Source of the DNA: Candidatus Angelobacter sp. Gp1-AA117
Lineage (GTDB): Bacteria; Acidobacteriota; Terriglobia; Terriglobales; Acidobacteriaceae
Reading direction: 5' to 3'
Assembly (NCBI GenBank): GCA_003223515.1
Contig: QHVI01000064.1
Location: forward strand, 1-44,395
Length of the DNA stretch: 44,395 bases
Shown here: positions 35,653-43,503 of the stretch, piece by piece
Position numbering within the stretch: position 1 is the stretch's first letter
Layout of the letters: each line of letters starts with the position of its first letter
The notes under the pieces: model-generated
Told to the model about the DNA's origin: nothing
The model's database searches: none
The model's input: only the letters and a program-made list of their open reading frames with translations
Made by a program: the position numbers and the translations under genes

Positions 35653-37498
35653 CGGAATAAGCAATCATAATCGTGCTGTACCGCCTATCGAGGCTCTTGG
35701 GGATTTCACAACTACCTGGCGGGTGCTTCCCTTATCCGCCCTTGCAATCGTCATCGGGATTATCAGCGCCTATGTCGCTGTCCTTCTGCTGAGACTTATT
35801 GGTTTTTGTACCAACCTCTTTTTTTACGGACGTCTGCGTACCGATCTCGTCTCCCCTGCGGGACATCATCTTGGATACGCGGTAGTGTTGATCCCGGTGA
35901 TCGGTGGGATCGTCGTGGGATTAATGGCCCGCTTCGGCTCAGACCGCATCCGCGGCCATGGCATTCCTGAGGCGATCGAGGCCATCCTGCTGCGCGGCGC
36001 CAAGGTTGAGCCGAAAGTGGCGTTGCTGAAGCCGATCTCGGCGGCCATTGCCATTGGTTCCGGCGGACCGTTTGGCGCGGAAGGCCCCATCATTATGACG
36101 GGCGGCGCATTCGGTTCCCTCTTCGCCCAGTTTTTTCATCTCACCAGTGCCGAGCGTAAGACGCTTCTGGTGGCTGGTGCTGCGGCTGGAATGTCCGCCA
36201 CTTTCGCGGCGCCCTTTGCCGCCGTGCTGCTCTCCATCGAACTGCTTCTATTCGAGTGGAAGCCCCGCAGCTTTATTCCCATTGTGTTTGCCAGCGTGAC
36301 GGCGGAAGCGGCCCGCATCCATCTGCTCGGGGCCGGGCCAATCTTTCCGGTGCCGGCCCATACTGTGGCTTTCAGTCCGGCGATTCTTCTCGGCTGCCTG
36401 TTTACCGGAATTCTTGCAGGCGCACTGTCCGCCGCGCTCACGGGAATGGTCTATGCAGTGGAAGATGCTTTTGTTCATATCAAGCGAATTCATTGGATGT
36501 GGTGGCCCGCGCTTGGTGGTGTTGCCATCGGCATTGGCGGTTTGATCTATCCGCGGGCCTTGGGCGTAGGCTATGACGTAATCGGCCAGGTGCTGCAGGG
36601 CGATGCCCCCGTTCGATTGATCCTGGGTGTGCTGCTGGTGAAATCAGTCATATGGGCCATATCTCTTGGCTCCGGCACTTCAGGCGGTGTGCTGGCTCCG
36701 TTGCTCATGATGGGTGGCGCCCTGGGAGCGCTGGAGGCTACCTTCCTGCCGCACCAGGGGCTGGGCTTCTGGCCGCTGATCAGCATGGGCGCAATTCTCG
36801 GTGGAACCATGCGTGCTCCGCTCACCGGCGCAATCTTCGCTTTTGAGTTGACCAACGATTACCACTCCATCCTGCCTCTGCTGATTGCCTGCATGGCCGC
36901 CCATGCGTTCACGGTTCTTACGCTCAAGCGCTCGATTCTTACCGAGAAGATCGCCCGGCACGGCCATCACCTTACCCGGGAATACCAGGTGGACCCGCTG
37001 GAATCTCTGGCCGTAAAAGACGTGATGCGCACGAACATCACTGCTTTTCCCGCAGAGACCACGCTGGTTGAACTGCGCCGTCTGCTAAGCCGCAATGAGA
37101 ACGGGCGCGGACAACGGCTGTATCCCGTCATCAGTGACGGCAATAAGCTCGTAGGCGTGTTTACGCGTGAAGACCTGCAGGCTTTCACCGCAGACGCGAA
37201 CGGCAACCTGGGTGAAAATGTCCGTCTTGCACAGCTTGTGCCCAGAGAGCCAATTGTGGCTCATCCCGATGAGCGGTTGCGTACTGTGGCCAGCCGCATG
37301 GCAATTACAGGGCATACCCGCATGCCTGTGGTGCAGCAAGGCCCTCAAGATCAGTTGCTGGGAATGGTTGCCCTTCAGGATCTGCTCAAGGCGCGCGAAC
37401 AGACCTTCATGGAGGAACAAAGCCGGGAGCGGGTATTGCGTTTGCGGCTGCTGCCTTCTTTGCGCGGGCGCAGGCGTCCACCGGATACGGCAGCGTAA
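35642..37498 (+). CDS. ClC-family chloride channel/transporter with C-terminal CBS pair
   Basis: 618 aa from GTG 35642, which has AGGA 5 nt upstream; ATG 35594 is also in frame but lacks an SD. The ClC core (about 30-440) shows GHGIPEAI, SGGPFGAEGPI with the gating Glu kept, and GSGTSGGVLAPLL for the third filter segment. Two CBS domains follow: VKDVMRTNITAFPAETTLVE and EPIVAHPDERLRTVASRMA with HTRMPVV, which usually sense adenine nucleotides. It moves chloride (or other anions), by channel or proton exchange. Coupled to the MarR regulator. Confidence 0.94.
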   Translation: MNNNGISNHNRAVPPIEALGDFTTTWRVLPLSALAIVIGIISAYVAVLLLRLIGFCTNLFFYGRLRTDLVSPAGHHLGYAVVLIPVIGGIVVGLMARFGSDRIRGHGIPEAIEAILLRGAKVEPKVALLKPISAAIAIGSGGPFGAEGPIIMTGGAFGSLFAQFFHLTSAERKTLLVAGAAAGMSATFAAPFAAVLLSIELLLFEWKPRSFIPIVFASVTAEAARIHLLGAGPIFPVPAHTVAFSPAILLGCLFTGILAGALSAALTGMVYAVEDAFVHIKRIHWMWWPALGGVAIGIGGLIYPRALGVGYDVIGQVLQGDAPVRLILGVLLVKSVIWAISLGSGTSGGVLAPLLMMGGALGALEATFLPHQGLGFWPLISMGAILGGTMRAPLTGAIFAFELTNDYHSILPLLIACMAAHAFTVLTLKRSILTEKIARHGHHLTREYQVDPLESLAVKDVMRTNITAFPAETTLVELRRLLSRNENGRGQRLYPVISDGNKLVGVFTREDLQAFTADANGNLGENVRLAQLVPREPIVAHPDERLRTVASRMAITGHTRMPVVQQGPQDQLLGMVALQDLLKAREQTFMEEQSRERVLRLRLLPSLRGRRRPPDTAA

Positions 37499-37542
37499 CT
37501 GCAATTACCGGAGAGAACGCAGCGGGATAAGAAGGAAAGTAC

Positions 37543-37566
37543 CAACTTACCCATTTACCCAATTTG
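37543..37566. repeat. Word array overlapping the permease stop codon
   Basis: On the minus strand it reads AAATTGGGTAAATGGGTAAG; the TAA in the first GGGTAA is the permease stop. Same word family as the larB-purB array. Confidence 0.65.
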
Positions 37567-38919
37567 AACGGCTGTGCCTTTCGCGCGCCTCTTTACCAGC
37601 CAATAGGCCACGGTGAGCAAAAGTGGATAAGCCGGAGCACTCCAGGCTGCGGCCCGTGACTGGTCTACCCACGCCGTGGCTGCAATCGCGGCCACAATGG
37701 CCGCAAAACCAAGAACTGAACCAAACGCGCCCAGGGGAGAACGCAATTGCATGGAAGCCAACTGCGTAGCTGAGAGCGTCTGGCGAAAACGCACGTGGGC
37801 TGCAAGCGAGACCAGCCACGCCAGCATTCCGCCGATCAACGCTGCATTGATGATGTAAAGATAGGCGTTCGGTGTGCCAAACTGCACTCCAATTGCCGCC
37901 ACGATTCCCAGCATGGAAACCAGCAGTGCAGCCATGGGAACACCTTGTGCATTCAACTCTCCCAGCTTGCGCGGCGCATAGCCATAGCGCGAGAGTGAAA
38001 ACAGCATGCGTGAAGCCACATACAAAGTCGCATTCGCTCCGGAGAGTGCTGCCGATAGCACCACCACGTTCATGATGAATTTAGCCGCCGGGATCTTTGC
38101 CACCTGAAAGACCGTTACAAACGGACTTTGTGCCACCCCGGCATTGCTCCAGGGCATCACTCCCACCAGCACTACCATGGCCCCCAGGTAAACAAAACCC
38201 AGCAGAGCGAAGGCTATGCGTGTGGCGCGTGAAATGTCTGTGCTGGAGCGTGCCTCCCCGGAAGAGATAGCCACCATTTCAATTCCCAGGAAGCTGTACA
38301 AGCCAAAGGAGGCCGCAAGCAGCGCCGCGCCCCAACCCTTAGGGGCGAATCCACCGTGGGTCGTGTATTGGGGAATAACACGGCCACCCAGCAGAAGCGC
38401 TGCACCCATCACAATGAAAAGAAAGATCGTGACCACCTTGATGAAGGCGAACCAGTACTCTAGTGTGCCGTAGTCGTGCACCGGACGAAAATTGATCAAC
38501 AAAAGCAACAGCCCGAAGATGACCATCCAGATAACAATGGGAACGTTTGGAAACCATATGCGCATGTAGGTGCCGGCTGCTACCAGCTCAGAACCAATCG
38601 CAATCACCACCGAGAACCAGTAGCCATAACGGGCCACGAATCCGGCCCAGTCGTTGAGATAGGTTTCGGCATAGACTCCGAAAGAACCCGCCGCAGGATG
38701 CACCGCAGAAAGCTCTCCCATGGCCATCGCCACGGTCCAGGCAATGAGAGCGCTGATGAGATAAGAAATGACAATCGCCGGGCCCGCCACTTGAATGGCC
38801 GCACCTGAACCGAGCAACAGGCCCGTGCCAATCGAGCCACCCACCGCCACCATGGCGATCTGTCCGGCACTCAATTGCCGCTTCAGCCCCTGCTCGCGAT
38901 TCTCAGAATCTGTTGACAT
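37555..38919 (-). CDS. Amino-acid permease (APC superfamily)
   Basis: 454 aa, twelve predicted TM segments. Starts with GQIAMVAVGGSIGTGLLLGSG, the conserved TM1 of the amino acid transporter branch, and has GELSAVHPAAGSFGVYAE, the substrate-region TM3 segment. TM6 block YSFLGIEMVAISSGEAR is also characteristic. Relatives are GABA/lysine/aromatic amino acid permeases; the substrate is not determined. ATG 38919. The tail ends TAVQIG at the stop inside a word array. Monocistronic. Confidence 0.93.
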   Translation of the reverse strand: MSTDSENREQGLKRQLSAGQIAMVAVGGSIGTGLLLGSGAAIQVAGPAIVISYLISALIAWTVAMAMGELSAVHPAAGSFGVYAETYLNDWAGFVARYGYWFSVVIAIGSELVAAGTYMRIWFPNVPIVIWMVIFGLLLLLINFRPVHDYGTLEYWFAFIKVVTIFLFIVMGAALLLGGRVIPQYTTHGGFAPKGWGAALLAASFGLYSFLGIEMVAISSGEARSSTDISRATRIAFALLGFVYLGAMVVLVGVMPWSNAGVAQSPFVTVFQVAKIPAAKFIMNVVVLSAALSGANATLYVASRMLFSLSRYGYAPRKLGELNAQGVPMAALLVSMLGIVAAIGVQFGTPNAYLYIINAALIGGMLAWLVSLAAHVRFRQTLSATQLASMQLRSPLGAFGSVLGFAAIVAAIAATAWVDQSRAAAWSAPAYPLLLTVAYWLVKRRAKGTAVQIG

Positions 38920-38977
38920 GAGTCCTAAAAAGATACCAGATCGCTACTCAAGAGATGCGCCCGAAGTACCATCGGAG

Positions 38978-39204
38978 CAGGGCAATCGCATTTGGAATTT
39001 CAGAGCCAGTGGAGCCATCCGTCCTGCGCCATAGGCATGGAACGGCCATGGATCAACGGTGCGACAAAGACATTTGGCACGATAGAGATTACTCGATTGG
39101 TTCATCCTGACGGCGTTTCGGGAGGATTGGTAATCAAAATCAATTGCATTTAGGTCGAAGAGCGGTTGTCCCCGTCAACTCTGTTTTCAAATGCGATTGC
39201 CCTG
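38978..39204. mobile_element. Putative MITE (227 bp, 17-bp perfect TIR, 10-bp target duplication)
   Basis: Left end CAGGGCAATCGCATTTG (38978-38994) is the exact inverse of the right end CAAATGCGATTGCCCTG (39188-39204). Similarity continues inward as AA..CAGAG. Directly outside both ends is ACCATCGGAG (38968-38977 and 39205-39214), a 10-bp direct repeat as left by transposition. It contains no transposase and no credible gene, so mobilisation in trans by a full-length element with the same ends is expected. TSD length suits IS4-like families, an inference. Confidence 0.8.
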
Positions 39205-39231
39205 ACCATCGGAGCAAATACATCATGAACC

Positions 39232-39560
39232 ACACTCATCAACTACTTTTGTTACCTTTGCGTCCTTTGCGTCCTTTGCGTCCTCTGCATTGCTAACAAT
39301 CAAATTTGTCTCAAGCCGCGAAGAATTCTGCTGGGCAGCTAAATGCTAATCCCATTTCTGATTCGCGCTATTCGCGTCATTCGCGGCTTATTTGCCTTCC
39401 TCTGCGCTCTCTGCGTCCTCTGCGGTTAAAGCTTTTGGTTGTGGCTCGCCACGCTGCGGTTAAAAGGTTTTGGTTGCGGCTCCCCCCGAGCTGCGTGAAT
39501 CAATGTTTATCTGTAGCGAGATTTGTCCTTTCAGCGTCATCAGCGTTCATCCGCGGCGAA
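39232..39560. repeat. Intergenic interspersed word-repeat mosaic, copy 2
   Basis: Shares CATCAACTACTTTTG (39237-39251), TTTGCGTCCTTTGCGTCC, TGCATTGCTAACA, CTGCGGTTAAAAGG and TTTTGGTTG blocks with 26,855-27,080, in a different order and number. It also holds ATTCGCGCTATTCGCGTCAT and CAGCGTCATCAGCGTTCATC words. Non-coding. Confidence 0.8.
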
Positions 39561-39694
39561 AAGATTCAATATCCGTGTAGATACCGTTCGCCTTGGCGGT
39601 TGTGACAGAGAAGAATTCCGCATAGAATACTGATACTTCACCCTCAAGCGGCCTGGTGTCGCCCCCTCCCAGAGACCGCCGAGGATATTGATTA

Positions 39695-42250
39695 ATGCCA
39701 GACATTTCCAAGCGACTCGACAAGGCGGAAAAGTATCTCCAGAAGGGCAAGCCGGAAGCTGCCTTGGAAGAATATCTTGCCGCGCTTGAAGAAGATCCGA
39801 AGAATGAGGTGGTCCGGCAAACCGCCGCCGATCTGTGCATCGCTGCCGGGCGTAACTCCGAGGCGGCCACATTGCTGGGCTATCTTTTCGATGAGCAACG
39901 AAACGATCCTACAGGCATAGTCACCTACAAAAAACTGGTCAAAGTTTCCACGCCCTCACCGCTTCAAACCTTTCACTACGCCAACCTGCTGGTGCGGAAG
40001 GACAAGCGGGAAGCCCTGGAAGCCTACCAGATAGCGCTACAGGGTTTTGAAAGACTGCGCCAGGAAAAAAATGCCCTTGCAGCAGCCAAATGCATCGTGG
40101 AGCTTTCTCCTACCTCTGCCAACCTGCAACGCGCCGGAGAGAAAGCCGCCAGCCTGGGCGAAGGCAATACCGCAGCTTTAAATTTCCTGAAGCTGGGCCT
40201 GCTTCAGGAAGAAAACTCTCCGGGCTCAGGGTTTGAGTGGTTTGCAAAAGCCTACAATCAAGATCCCGCCGACCTTGATGCCATTTTTCTTTTTGCCCGC
40301 GGCCTTTTCGCTCGCAATGCCGTGGATGAATGTATCGCGGTGCTCGATCGCGCAGTGACCAACCTGGAAAGTACCCCGGAAATGCGAGAACTGTATGCGC
40401 GCGCATTGATGGCGGCGCGGCGTCCTGCGGACGCCGAACCCTACGCCTGGGAATTGCTGGAAAATGATCCGCAACACGTCGATGAGATTGCCTCACTGGT
40501 GGGCGTCTATCTTGACATTGCCGATACCAAAGGTGCGCTGGCTCTGGCGCGGCGACTCGAACAACACGAAAGCAAGGCAAACCGGCGGCGCGAATTCATC
40601 TCCACCATGTCGGAGATGACAGACAAGCGCAGCCCCAGCATCGAATTTCTTCATTACCTGGTGGAATTGTTCAACTCTGCCAACCGGGAAAATGATTATT
40701 GCCGCACGTTGCTCAAGTTATTCCAGCTTTACTATGCTGCTGGACAATACACCCGCGCCGGTGAGGCGCTGGACCGCGCGGCTGAGGTTGATCCTTACGA
40801 AACCGGCCACAACCGGCGCCTGGAAATGCTGCGCGGCAAGATCGATCCCAACCAGTTCAACCGGATCGCCAATCGCTTCCAGGCCGTAGCCAGTTCCGTT
40901 GCAGCACCCGCCAGCGAAAGCGGTGTGCAGGAATCTGAGCCGACGGTTCTCGAAGACTTCATTTTGCAGGCGGAAATCTATCTGCAATATGGAATGCGTT
41001 CCAAAGCGGTGGAACGCCTGGAGCGTGTCAGGAAGCTCTTTCCTAACGAAGAAGAGAAGAATGAGAAGCTCATGCAGCTCTATGTCGCAGCGGGCTTGAT
41101 GGCGGCTAAGGAAAACCCGGCCACGGCTAAAGCGGCGGCTCCGCCGGGCAACTCGTCAGCCCCGGCGAAAACACCGGCTGTAACCGCTCCCCTTCCTGCA
41201 GCAGCAGCTCACGATGAAAATGCTGTCGATAATTTCGCGCGGGTAACTGAGATTACGCGCAGCATCTACCGCCAGGCCAACGTCAAAAGCGTGCTCTTCA
41301 CATCTGTGAATGAGATTGGCCGCCACTTTAATGCCAGCCGCTGCGTAGCCGGCCTCTGTACGCTGGGCAAGCCTCCCTCTGCCGCGCTGGAGTACTGCGC
41401 ACCCGGCGTAAAGCAGTCAGATGTAATGGCCATCGTGAAGCTGATTGGACTCAGCCAGCAATTAGCGGTGAATGGGCCAGTCAGTATCTCTGATGCCCCG
41501 AACGCCACCGAGCTGACGCCAGTGCGCGAATACGTCCAGTCGCTCAGCATTGAATCGCTGCTGGCCGTGCCCCTCTTCGATGGCGGCGAGCAGGCGGGAA
41601 TCCTGATTCTCGAACAGACCACGCCCCGGCAATGGCGGCATACAGACATCGTGGTGATGAAAACCATTGCCGACCAGATGGTTCTCGCCGTCAGCAACGC
41701 GCGCCTGCGCTCGCTGATGAAGACCCTGGCTGTTACCGATGAAAAGTCAGGATTACTGAAGCGCTCTTCTTATCTCGATGTTCTGCTTTCTGAAGTAAAA
41801 CGTTCGCTCCAGCAGCAGACCCCGCTCACGCTCATGCTGCTGCATTTCGGCAAGGCCTCTGCGTTGACGAAAGAGGTAGGTGAATCCAACGTGGAAAACA
41901 TGATGCAGCAGATCGGCCAGAATCTCTGCTCTCATATCCGGCAGAACGATGTAGCCGTGCGCTACGACCTCACCAGCATCGCCCTGCTGCTCTCAGATAC
42001 CAATGCCAAGAACGCCTTCCTGGTGGTGGACAAGATGCGCAAAGTCATCGGCTCCACCAAGGTGCCTGGCTCCGATCGCATTGCACCCATGACGGTGGGC
42101 ATTGCCGAAGCAGTGCTCCGGCCACAGTTCGACGCCGTGGACATCGTCACCGAAGCCATTAACCGGGTGGAAAATGCTCTGGAAGTAGCCAAAGCCGAAG
42201 GCGGCAACAAAGCCCACTCCCTCGCCGCCAATCTCCAGCCCGTGGCATAA
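39695..42250 (+). CDS. TPR-GAF-degenerate GGDEF signalling protein
   Basis: 851 aa. N-terminal TPR/helical repeats at about 5-480 (LDKAEKYLQKGKPEAALEEY, ALDRAAEVDPYETGHNRRLE), an Ala/Pro linker at about 470-510, a GAF domain at about 520-680 (TSVNEIGRHFNASRCVAGLC, LLAVPLFDGGEQAGILILE), and a GGDEF-like fold at about 685-840 (SGLLKRSSYLDVLLSEVKR). Where GGDEF should stand the sequence reads VRYDLTSIA (near residue 755), so diguanylate cyclase activity is unlikely; it may bind nucleotide or signal through protein contacts. No signal peptide or TM segment. ATG 39695. Monocistronic. Confidence 0.85.
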   Translation: MPDISKRLDKAEKYLQKGKPEAALEEYLAALEEDPKNEVVRQTAADLCIAAGRNSEAATLLGYLFDEQRNDPTGIVTYKKLVKVSTPSPLQTFHYANLLVRKDKREALEAYQIALQGFERLRQEKNALAAAKCIVELSPTSANLQRAGEKAASLGEGNTAALNFLKLGLLQEENSPGSGFEWFAKAYNQDPADLDAIFLFARGLFARNAVDECIAVLDRAVTNLESTPEMRELYARALMAARRPADAEPYAWELLENDPQHVDEIASLVGVYLDIADTKGALALARRLEQHESKANRRREFISTMSEMTDKRSPSIEFLHYLVELFNSANRENDYCRTLLKLFQLYYAAGQYTRAGEALDRAAEVDPYETGHNRRLEMLRGKIDPNQFNRIANRFQAVASSVAAPASESGVQESEPTVLEDFILQAEIYLQYGMRSKAVERLERVRKLFPNEEEKNEKLMQLYVAAGLMAAKENPATAKAAAPPGNSSAPAKTPAVTAPLPAAAAHDENAVDNFARVTEITRSIYRQANVKSVLFTSVNEIGRHFNASRCVAGLCTLGKPPSAALEYCAPGVKQSDVMAIVKLIGLSQQLAVNGPVSISDAPNATELTPVREYVQSLSIESLLAVPLFDGGEQAGILILEQTTPRQWRHTDIVVMKTIADQMVLAVSNARLRSLMKTLAVTDEKSGLLKRSSYLDVLLSEVKRSLQQQTPLTLMLLHFGKASALTKEVGESNVENMMQQIGQNLCSHIRQNDVAVRYDLTSIALLLSDTNAKNAFLVVDKMRKVIGSTKVPGSDRIAPMTVGIAEAVLRPQFDAVDIVTEAINRVENALEVAKAEGGNKAHSLAANLQPVA

Positions 42251-42308
42251 GAAGTTAACTCAACGACAGCAATACTTCCATTATCTCTGCGATTGGCTTT
42301 TGGCTGAG

Positions 42309-42335
42309 TACTAAATACTAAGTACTAACTACTTC
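42309..42335. repeat. Word array (AGTACTAA units)
   Basis: GAGTACTAAATACTAAGTAC followed by TAACTA: three or four 9-nt (A/T)AGTACTAA units, 60 nt after the TPR-GAF gene stop. Same style as the other post-stop arrays. Confidence 0.6.
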
Positions 42336-42497
42336 CTGCGGATTAAGAATGTAAGTTCCTGCTTATAAGGTATTTTCTTTAGATAACCCGCATTGCATTT
42401 CAGGATAGACTGCCCCGCAACGAATGAGCTGACGGGTTCTCCTCTGCCCGGGATAGCCATTCAGAATCCCCGTAAGGCTCGCGAGGAGTTCTAACCT

Positions 42498-42764
42498 ATG
42501 GCTACCCTGCACTGCATTAGTGGAGGCAAGAGAGTGAACACAAGAGAGATGCTGGACAAGGCAGCATCCGTAAATTACCGCATGGCTGCTGAGAATGCCT
42601 GTCTCAAGCAGCAAGTGGATACGCTGCGGTCCGCCTTGATCGAATGTCGCTCGGCGCTTTCAGCCCAATCCAGAAAGAACTTGTCTCCCAAGATCGCGCG
42701 TGTGCTCGCGAGCGTCCGTCCCAGCGCAAAAAAGCTGCGCGCCCAGGCAGCCGGGCAAAGTTAG
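42498..42764 (+). CDS. Small unknown protein, helical
   Basis: 88 aa, basic. Residues about 15-60 (MLDKAASVNYRMAAENACLKQQVDTLRSALIE) would form a long amphipathic helix, possibly a coiled coil. AGGAG lies 9 nt before ATG 42498, which supports translation. No known family recognised. The preceding 130 nt hold an AACCCG/CGGGTT pairing that might fold, but no known riboswitch consensus is met. Convergent with the PstS-like gene 2 nt away. Confidence 0.6.
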   Translation: MATLHCISGGKRVNTREMLDKAASVNYRMAAENACLKQQVDTLRSALIECRSALSAQSRKNLSPKIARVLASVRPSAKKLRAQAAGQS

Positions 42765-42766
42765 TA

Positions 42767-43225
42767 TCAATTGCCTTTGAGAATGTAACCCTGCTCTAAG
42801 GGAAGCTTGCCCTCGACCTTGATCACGTTGATCGTGCTGGTGATGGAGTAGACATCAACCAGCCCTACGGCTCCGGGAATCGTGGCTACGGTTTTCAGCA
42901 GATCTTCTTCCGAACCGACAATCACCACTGATGACTTGTGGGCCGCGATCAGGACCTTGAATTCGTCGAGTTGCAGCTTCGAAAGTTTCTGAACCGCCAT
43001 CTGCATTTCAGGAGCAGAAAGATCACGCAGCACCAGCACCACGTTCTTGCCGTCCGGCCACTTGCGGCTTTCGAATTTGAATATCTTCGTGAGATCGGCA
43101 AGCGTGAGGCCGGGCGTGGAATTCGATTTATCCACCACCACAGCCAGTTGTTTGGCTTCAGCGGCAATTCCTGACAGCAGGGCAAATAGAAGCAACAGAC
43201 ACGAATACCGGGCAAAATGCTTCAT
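42767..43225 (-). CDS. Periplasmic PstS-like substrate-binding protein (short form)
   Basis: 152 aa from ATG 43225, where a signal peptide starts (MKHFARYSCLLLLFALLSG, cleavage after AEA). The frame is open for 87 more codons upstream but these are not protein-like. The mature part LAVVVDKSNSTPGLTLADLTKIF, W(P)DGKNVVLVLRD, and ATIPGAVGLVDV is the common phosphate-binding-like (PBP) domain also found alone in small periplasmic proteins. No ABC transporter genes adjoin it, so a phosphate role is not shown. Divergent from the DoxX-like gene. Confidence 0.78.
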   Translation of the reverse strand: MKHFARYSCLLLLFALLSGIAAEAKQLAVVVDKSNSTPGLTLADLTKIFKFESRKWPDGKNVVLVLRDLSAPEMQMAVQKLSKLQLDEFKVLIAAHKSSVVIVGSEEDLLKTVATIPGAVGLVDVYSITSTINVIKVEGKLPLEQGYILKGN

Positions 43226-43503
43226 AAGTAGTTGAAACTTAAGCTCTGATGACAAATGCCACAAGGTTACAGAGGTAATGGAACCAGCGGGAGTCAAATC
43301 ATAAATCAGCCCTGCCTTCAGAATTTTGTATAGCCCCTGTCTCAATTGATCATTTCCCAAATTACCCACTTGCCAATTCCCGGGGGGGCTCCATTTCTGG
43401 CCTGGCCGCCCTGGCCTGGTATGCCGCAGGCTTGCCGTGAATAACCTAATGCACCGATTTCGGTCTAATATGATTGCCAAATTCATCTCTCCTGAAAGGT
43501 CTT
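43226..43503. other. Divergent intergenic region with word array
   Basis: 278 nt between two divergent genes. Near 43345-43382 it contains ATTTCCCAAATTACCCACTTGCCAATTCC-type words, kin to the ATTTACCCAATTACC arrays, and a GGCCTGGCC-GCCCTGG run at 43400-43420. No clear promoter seen. Confidence 0.5.

Larger units (their letters stand above)
38920..39694. other. Gene-free 775-nt region: MITE then word-repeat mosaic
   Basis: No credible gene. Holds the putative MITE at 38978-39204 and the repeat mosaic at about 39,232-39,560. A plus-strand open frame near 39,306-39,605 is a product of the repeat. The promoter of the following TPR gene should lie in the last 130 nt but is not evident. Confidence 0.8.

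Noticed and set aside
39306-39605. 99-codon plus-strand frame in the repeat mosaic
   Set aside because: Leu/Arg/Pro-rich product of the TTTGCGTCC-type repeat, not a gene.
42363-42497. Possible riboswitch before the 88-aa protein
   Set aside because: Only one short AACCCG/CGGGTT pairing; it does not match cyclic-di-GMP or other class consensus that I can recall.
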